Source of the DNA: Paenibacillus cymbidii
Lineage (GTDB): Bacteria > Bacillota > Bacilli > Paenibacillales > NBRC-103111
Assembly: GCF_004764705.1 (NCBI RefSeq)
Contig: NZ_SHLX01000006.1
Coordinates: forward strand, 264,935 to 328,934
DNA: 64,000 nucleotides
Reading direction: 5' to 3'
The first letter of the stretch is position 1. Every line of letters starts with the position of its first letter. Below the pieces are notes generated by a model. That model did not search any database. It had not been told where the DNA came from and saw only the letters and a list, made by a program, of their open reading frames with translations. A program made the translations under genes and the position numbers. Below, piece by piece: positions 60,101-64,000 of the stretch.

Positions 60101-60303
60101 AACGCGAGGAAATGTTTGGCCGGCAGCCGGTTGAGCCGCCGCACATTTTCGCTCAGCATCTCCGCAAACAGCAGGAACAGCGCGGTGCCCGGATCGGGAT
60201 CCTCCGGCGTAAACCGCCACTCCGGCGTATAGAACGGCGCCATTTCCTTCATTCGTTCGATGAGCGCCTGTTTGTCGCGACTGTCAATTTTGGGAGGCTG
60301 CAT
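57142..60303 (-). CDS. baseplate assembly protein J-like, large copy
   Basis: 1053 residues from ATG after GGAGGTG. The N-terminus has the same layout (ALIERMKEMAPFYTPEWRFTPEDPDPGTALFLLFAEMLSENVRRLNRLP), followed by an inserted region (about 290-330 Ala/Arg-rich, then two beta domains), DRHYAIDRTTGIIRFGDGVRGMAAP, RHRDRAVGAEDFEWLAREAYP and the terminal FLDPLGGGYDGKGWAIGQQLHLSVFYALLKSIPAV. It is a large J-type wedge protein. The gene follows gp25 with a 62-base gap and precedes the shorter J gene by 47 bases. Confidence 0.9.
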   Translation of the reverse strand: MQPPKIDSRDKQALIERMKEMAPFYTPEWRFTPEDPDPGTALFLLFAEMLSENVRRLNRLPAKHFLAFMNMLDVSLLPARPAHANLSFRLNDGVTEPVIVPAGTQVAAPAADGDGEVLFETDSALLLTPATITAAFATSIRQDRIIRVPDLFIAAANTGASAPAQLFAFKTGVNLQEHGLYLEHGFLFDLEHSARIELEMGHSFEKYRERDMCALLADRRLAEWSYRTEEGWTPFDDVRAETNRIVLTKVRRAQVVESEVNGVIGRWIRCRVRHETFAGGEAEAKDRAAKTRKPAATGRASSPAPAPAAEWSQLPALLAAKLEFDSIALKTDYIDAHRQGGLEPAMMFYNDIQLDPAGFYPFGDIFAPYSTFYMASREAFGKRGATVGITFALEARVNRLQTELEKQIEWKMIMKKKQFEKQELPPVAVAQVIWEYWNGNSWVRLTTKKEYDELFYKPGERSVQKVTFRVPADLQEAYVNAQADYWIRVRVLQVENMYSTQADYLSPWIEELKLTYQYGDRKFAADRCLTQNNMEFADRTALTQANGQAFAPFYPPQGKHAALYLAFDRPPVKGPIGLYVSVQLTRLTERDVPLTEWEYWRGGEAQNWRPLKVIDGTNGLTQSGMVQFAGPPDLAAATLFDTQAYWLRVVVQGDTYDDPAYDAAVPVVNGFYLNTVRAVQQESVTDEHPEKRGEEYVLARTPVFGETVWVDEAELLTDEEAAALLAAETHPAFEVRDEGGQLQQLWVQWAGVDNFADSGPHDRHYAIDRTTGIIRFGDGVRGMAAPDMGLERVRASYKVTQGSRGNVGPMTITAMQQSIAFVGGAFNPELASGGSNTESLEEAMKRGPQRLRHRDRAVGAEDFEWLAREAYPGIAKVKCLTGRNARMEPEDGSITLIALAKDGMAGRSSFPELKRRVERYIGERAPNVVAIRGKFQVVEPAYLEISISAQLAASGIEQVVPAERAALERLERFLDPLGGGYDGKGWAIGQQLHLSVFYALLKSIPAVNHVEKLYMTVHKLEYGERIEVDAAALGSFPHGIVVSGRHSVAVTAI

Positions 60304-60365
60304 GCTTCCACCTCCTCCGCGTGCGTCTGTTCATCGCTTCGCTCCGTCTCATCCGCAAAATGTTA

Positions 60366-60767
60366 TCAATTGGAACCTTCGTGTATGTAAAAGGGATAAA
60401 CCTGGTTGTACAAATTGTTGGTGGTGCGCACGACGTACGAAATGCGAATGTGCAGCTTGCCGGGATCGGCCCGGTCCGGATCGGCCACGACTTCCACCTC
60501 GTGGATGCGCGGCTCCCAGACGCGGAGCGCCTCCTTGATGTTCGATTCGAGCAGACGAAGCGTCGTTTCGTCCGTCTGGCCAAACACGAACTCCTGCACC
60601 CCGCAGCCAAAATCGGGACGCATCACCCGTTCGCCCTTCGCCGTCCCCATAATGATGCGGATCGATTCCGCGATATCTTCCTCGAAGGCGGACATCCGAA
60701 TGCGGCCGGTCGCCATATCGACCTGGACCGGAAACTTCCACCCTCGCCCGAGAAACGCTTCGCTCAT
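60366..60767 (-). CDS. GPW/gp25-like baseplate wedge protein
   Basis: 133 residues. The gp25 fold is visible: GRGWKFPVQVDMATGRIRMSAFEEDIAESIRIIMGTAKGERVMRPDFGCGVQEFVFG, then LRLLESNIKEALRVWEPRIHEVEV. In T4 this protein links sheath and baseplate and is related to lysozyme-like folds; the eCIS equivalent is Afp9. The start ATG has AAAGGAG upstream. Gene order spike, gp25, J, J, I is the standard eCIS order. Confidence 0.93.
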   Translation of the reverse strand: MSEAFLGRGWKFPVQVDMATGRIRMSAFEEDIAESIRIIMGTAKGERVMRPDFGCGVQEFVFGQTDETTLRLLESNIKEALRVWEPRIHEVEVVADPDRADPGKLHIRISYVVRTTNNLYNQVYPFYIHEGSN

Positions 60768-60797
60768 CTGACGCCGCTCCTTTTTGAGGAAAATGGG

Positions 60798-61511
60798 TTA
60801 GTTGATTTTGACCATGCTGCCCTTGATGTTGATCATGCCGTCCGACTTGATGTCGAGCGTTGCGCTCGCCTTGAGCTCCATCGTCGCCGAAGCTTCGATG
60901 CTGACCTGGGTCGACTTGATCTTGACCCCTTTGTTGCTCGTAATTTCCACATCGCCCTTGACGTTCATCTTGATGACCGTCGAGCTGCTCTTCAGCTCGA
61001 TTTCGCCGGCGGAGCCGCCTTTGATCGTAATCGTGTTGGTGCCGCCCTGTTCGGCGATTTTGATGCTGTCGTCCTTGTCGGCGAACTCGATTTTTTGGCC
61101 TTTTTTCGTTTTCACCGTTACCATGGCCTTGCTGTCGTCATCGTCGAAAATAATTTCATGCCCGTGCTTCGACTTGAACTTGCGAATGTTGTTCTTGTCG
61201 TCGGCCTTCGGGGACGGCGACTTTTTGTTCCAGAGCGTGCCGATGACGAACGGCTGCCGCACTTCGCCAAGGTGGAACGCCACCAGCACCTCGTCGCCGA
61301 CCTCGGGAATGAACAGGCTGCCCATGTCCTTGCCCGCCATCAGCGTGGCGACGCGCACCCAGTCGGTTTCCGTCGCTTCCTCCCGCAGCGGCAGCTTCAG
61401 CTTCACGCGCGCCAGACCGTCGGGATCCTTGTTGTCCGTGACGACGCCAACCATGACGCCTTCGATCCTGCCGCTGTTGTCCGATCCGGACGACTCGCCG
61501 AAGTTAATCAT
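60798..61511 (-). CDS. gp5/gpV-like spike (needle) protein
   Basis: 237 residues. The N-terminal OB-like domain reads GRIEGVMVGVVTDNKDPDGLARVKLKLP, WVRVATLMAGKDMGSLFIPEVGDEVLVAFHLGEVRQPFVIGTLWN, as in VgrG and P2 gpV. The C-terminus is a repetitive beta-helix (EIELKSSSTVIKMNVKGDVEITSNKGVKIKSTQVSI...), the central spike. Here the VgrG functions are on two genes: this and the hub gene upstream, joined by an ATGA stop/start overlap and GGAGGG within the upstream gene. A PAAR-like protein (18.1 kb) probably caps it. Confidence 0.92.
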   Translation of the reverse strand: MINFGESSGSDNSGRIEGVMVGVVTDNKDPDGLARVKLKLPLREEATETDWVRVATLMAGKDMGSLFIPEVGDEVLVAFHLGEVRQPFVIGTLWNKKSPSPKADDKNNIRKFKSKHGHEIIFDDDDSKAMVTVKTKKGQKIEFADKDDSIKIAEQGGTNTITIKGGSAGEIELKSSSTVIKMNVKGDVEITSNKGVKIKSTQVSIEASATMELKASATLDIKSDGMINIKGSMVKIN

Positions 61512-62602
61512 ACCGCATTGCCCTCCACCTGGAATTTCGTTACATAACCGGACTGGTTGATCGTATGCGACACCGACGTGAGGTAGTAAGGCTGGCTCAG
61601 CTTGGCGCCGACGTTCTTGAGCGAAATGTACCGTCCGGCGCGAATTTCCGGAATGCCGACGCATTCGCCGCTGCCCGTGACCAGCTTCATCAGCTTCTTG
61701 TTCAGCGCCGCGTTCGCCTTGTCGAGCGCCTCTTCCTTCGATTCCACGTTCGTTTGCACGTATTCGGTAAAATCGCCGAGCGTCTTCATGATGTCCTTGC
61801 CCGTCTTCGAATTGGAGCCGAGCTTCGTTACCGAGTTTGACTTCGCTTCGATCACTTCCAGCTTCTTGTCGTCCCAGCCGCGCACGACCACGTCGGTAAT
61901 TTGCTGCGACAGGTTCATGTCGATCGACAGCGAACGCAGCGTGGTGCCCCATTCGAGCGAAGCGACAGGCGTCATTTCCGTCAGCGGCTTGCGGAAGTGG
62001 ATCGTTTTGCCGACGATGAAAAAGTCGTAGTTCACAATGCCGGCCAGCCGCTGCAGAAACTGAAAGTCCGTTTCCCTGTTTTGCGCGACCGTCGTGATCG
62101 TGCTTTTCGTGGCATCCACCTTCATCGTGGCGCCGTACGTTTTGCCGACTTCGCTGACGACGTCGCTGTACTTCTTTTTGCTCCAGGACTTGAACTTGGC
62201 GCCTTTCATCAACAGGAACGTGATGTCCATCCCCTGCACGTTGATGCTCGGGGGTTCGCCTTCCTGCAATTCGATCGCCACCGACGTGATGTAGCCGGAG
62301 AATACCGTCACGAACTTGTCCACGTAGCCCATCTTCACTTCGAGCGTTTTGCCGATGACGAACGTGTTGTCGAGCCACTTGAAATCGCGCTTGACGAGAT
62401 CGAACGCATTGACGACGGAGAACGAAGCCGAATCGGCCTTCGCATCGATGCTCGTGTCGACCTTCACCGTGCTGACGGCGATTTCGTTCGAGATGTTGGA
62501 GCCGTTGACCAGAATTTCAAAGGCCGGCGCAAAAAAACCGCGGTACTTCTTGTCCAGCTCGTCGATCGTATATTGCTTCGTATCCAGCTTGACGTCTCCC
62601 AT
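61508..62602 (-). CDS. gp27/gpD-like hub protein
   Basis: 364 residues of the phage late control D / VgrG N-terminal type: FFAPAFEILVNGSNISNEIA at the N-terminus, FVTVFSGYITSVAIELQEGEPPSINVQGMD, VAQNRETDFQFLQRLAGIVNYDFFIVGKTIHFRKP and GRYISLKNVGAKLSQPYYLTSVSHTINQSGYVTKFQVEG. It forms the trimeric hub that connects tube and spike. The stop overlaps the start of the spike gene by four bases, so the two are translationally coupled. Confidence 0.93.
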   Translation of the reverse strand: MGDVKLDTKQYTIDELDKKYRGFFAPAFEILVNGSNISNEIAVSTVKVDTSIDAKADSASFSVVNAFDLVKRDFKWLDNTFVIGKTLEVKMGYVDKFVTVFSGYITSVAIELQEGEPPSINVQGMDITFLLMKGAKFKSWSKKKYSDVVSEVGKTYGATMKVDATKSTITTVAQNRETDFQFLQRLAGIVNYDFFIVGKTIHFRKPLTEMTPVASLEWGTTLRSLSIDMNLSQQITDVVVRGWDDKKLEVIEAKSNSVTKLGSNSKTGKDIMKTLGDFTEYVQTNVESKEEALDKANAALNKKLMKLVTGSGECVGIPEIRAGRYISLKNVGAKLSQPYYLTSVSHTINQSGYVTKFQVEGNAV

Positions 62603-62606
62603 ACGC

Positions 62607-63233
62607 TCACTCCAGCCTCGGCACCGTCAGTTTGCGGCCGGCCTGCATCAGGCGCGGGTTGTCGATGCCGTTCGCTTTGGCGATTTCCCGCCACATGCCC
62701 GGATCCTCGTATTCCTCGGCGGCGATCATCCACAGCTGGTCGCCCTGGCGCACCGTTTTCTGCTTCGTCCGGTCGGCCGACTGCCGGGGAATCAGCTGCA
62801 GCTGCTCTTTCTTCGTCTGCCAGGAGCGGAACGTCACCTTCAGCGTCGCGCGTACGGGAATGCCGGAGTCGAGGAACATCGTAAACTTCTGCGACACCTT
62901 CTCGACCACGCCTTTAAAATCCATCGAGCCCCAGACGAACCGGCAAATCGGCGGCGCATGGAGATCCTTCTCGACATCGAGCAAGCCGGAAATTTTGCGG
63001 GTATAGGCGCGGACGTCGGTCCCTTTCTCGAACGTATCGAAAAAGATATCCATCGTCAGCTGCGTCGTTTCCCCGCTGACGAACTGGCCGATCGGCATCG
63101 ACAGGCCGGGAATCGTGTGCCAGGCGTATTTGTTGCTCGTATCGAGCGTATATTCGCTCGGGTTGAACAGCACTTCGATGTTTTCCGTGCTGTTGCCTTT
63201 GTCGACGATGATCATCGCTTTTTTGAGCGCCAT
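62607..63233 (-). CDS. LysM-containing CIS tube-end protein (Afp7-like)
   Basis: 208 residues. The N-terminal two thirds is the CIS tube-type fold (AMIIVDKGNSTENIEVLFNPSEYTLDTSNKYA...FVSGETTQLTMDIFFDTFEKGTDVRAYTRKISGLL) and the C-terminal 50 residues a LysM domain (KTVRQGDQLWMIAAEEYEDPGMWREIAKANGIDNPRLMQAGRKLTVP). In phages and eCIS this protein (gp53/Afp7 type) joins the inner tube to the hub. AAAGGAG precedes the ATG. It lies four bases before the hub gene and after the hairpin module. Confidence 0.92.
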   Translation of the reverse strand: MALKKAMIIVDKGNSTENIEVLFNPSEYTLDTSNKYAWHTIPGLSMPIGQFVSGETTQLTMDIFFDTFEKGTDVRAYTRKISGLLDVEKDLHAPPICRFVWGSMDFKGVVEKVSQKFTMFLDSGIPVRATLKVTFRSWQTKKEQLQLIPRQSADRTKQKTVRQGDQLWMIAAEEYEDPGMWREIAKANGIDNPRLMQAGRKLTVPRLE

Positions 63234-63354
63234 GTGCGGGTCTCCTTTCCGGCCAGATGGACTTTATGGGCGTGATGAGCTTGTTGGAGTGCGCATTTGC
63301 CAAGTTGGCGTGCCGGGCGAAATCCGCCAACCCCTCACCGCGCGGACCGGGGCG

Positions 63355-63547
63355 AAATAGGCCATTAAAAATGGCTTATTGGCTCCATTTCGCCTGTCTC
63401 GCCGGAGATAGCCAGTAAAAACACTGGTTATTTCCGCCAAATGCTTCAATTGGGGCTGTTTTCACGCGAATAGCCAGTGAAATCATGGGCTATTTCGTGG
63501 CGACTGCCCTCTTCGAGTGAAATAGGCCATAAAAGATGGCTTATTTC
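63355..63547. repeat. four-hairpin intergenic module, copy 4
   Basis: Units at 63355, 63405, 63468 and 63519: outer AAATAGGCCAT / ATGGCTTATT, inner GAGATAGCCAGT / ACTGGTTATTTC and GAATAGCCAGTG / ATGGGCTATTTC. It spans 193 bp with the same spacing as the other three copies. It lies between the partial gene at the window edge and the tube-end gene, both on the minus strand. Confidence 0.92.
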
Positions 63548-63561
63548 GGCTGACAACAGAG

Positions 63562-64000
63562 CTACAGCCCCCGGCGCTGCTGCTCGAATTTGATCCGCTT
63601 CTCGATTTCGCGGTACACCTTGTCGGCGATCCGATTCACGTCAAGCTGCGGCAGCCGCTGCGCCAGCCGGCTGATCTGCTCCGGCGTCCAGTCCAGATCC
63701 TCCGGCGCGACGTCTTCGCTCGCGCCCGCCGCCGTCTCCTGCTCCGCTCGCTTCGGGCGAAGCAGCTCCATGCTGGCGGCTGTATCCGCCGCCGCCGAAG
63801 CTTCCGCCTGAGCCAGCTGCTTGTGCGCCAGCTCCGGCGGCGCAAGCGCTGCCGGCGGCGAGCCGTCGCCCGGGGCCGGCGATGCGCCGGCTCCGGGCCA
63901 GGCGGCCAAGCCGGCGGCCGCCAGCAGCTCGCGCTGCGCCGGCATCGCCAAGGCCATCTGGCCGGCGGGCGCAGCAGCCGCTGCCGCCGGCGAGCCGAAC
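63562..64000 (-). CDS. eCIS-associated Ala/Pro-rich protein, C-terminal part
   Basis: The frame stays open to the window edge, so only the last about 145 residues are seen. An Ala/Pro/Gly-rich linker leads to a conserved-looking end: DLDWTPEQISRLAQRLPQLDVNRIADKVYREIEKRIKFEQQRRGL, a basic helix. I do not recognise a named family; similar short helical ends occur in small proteins just upstream of the tube genes in eCIS loci. The start and full size lie outside the window. Confidence 0.55.
   Translation of the reverse strand, partial: FGSPAAAAAAPAGQMALAMPAQRELLAAAGLAAWPGAGASPAPGDGSPPAALAPPELAHKQLAQAEASAAADTAASMELLRPKRAEQETAAGASEDVAPEDLDWTPEQISRLAQRLPQLDVNRIADKVYREIEKRIKFEQQRRGL

Overview
The window looks like a chromosomal segment of a high-GC, Gram-positive, spore-former-type bacterium, most likely Paenibacillaceae (Paenibacillus or Cohnella-like). 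Supporting signs are strong AGGAGG-type ribosome sites, frequent GTG and TTG starts, a GlpP antiterminator, a CotH-family lipoprotein, a copper-amine-oxidase-type stalk domain and RsbU/SpoIIE-type partner-switching proteins. I saw no rRNA, tRNA or CRISPR array.

The dominant content is an extracellular contractile injection system (eCIS, a phage-tail-like particle) lying in two blocks. The structural block is on the minus strand from 63.9 to 50.9 kb: a partial unknown gene, LysM tube-cap protein, gp27-like hub, gp5-like spike, gp25-like wedge, two baseplate-J proteins, a tail-I-like protein with a propeller, and an unknown protein. Sheath and inner tube genes are not in the window and may lie beyond 64 kb. 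The regulatory block is at the other end, on the minus strand from 17.6 to 2.4 kb: a TolC-like/stalk secreted protein, a class III cyclase-like membrane protein that has lost its catalytic residues, a GNAT, an ADP/ATP-translocase-HEAT-cNMP-domain fusion, an HATPase anti-sigma-type kinase, a STAS antagonist, a GAF-SpoIIE phosphatase, and a DUF4157 eCIS-core protein with nine acidic repeats. A plus-strand DUF4280 (PAAR-like) gene and a MORN-repeat membrane protein follow at 18.1-20.3 kb.

Between the blocks lie unrelated functions: a type I phosphodiesterase preceded by GlpP and a strong terminator, two tandem small-RNA-like elements, L-rhamnose isomerase with a divergent AraC regulator, an ADP-ribosylglycohydrolase, a TIM-barrel hydrolase, a DUF429-like protein, a nuclease-fold DNA-binding-like protein, a glycosyltransferase-methyltransferase, a GT-C membrane glycosyltransferase, a small lipoprotein and a CotH lipoprotein.

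From 36.6 to 50.3 kb is a polymorphic-toxin region. It holds two tandem secreted subtilase-RHS proteins, one intact with a C-terminal toxin and adjacent putative immunity gene and one broken by a one-base frameshift. Downstream are an orphan RHS toxin tip with a CPCC-type putative immunity gene, a decayed copy of the intact tip, and a serine-recombinase fragment.

The most unusual non-coding signal is a family of four intergenic modules (13.1, 17.8, 50.6 and 63.4 kb). Each is 193-194 bp and made of four hairpins with fixed spacing. All four border eCIS-associated genes and none was seen in the metabolic region between them.
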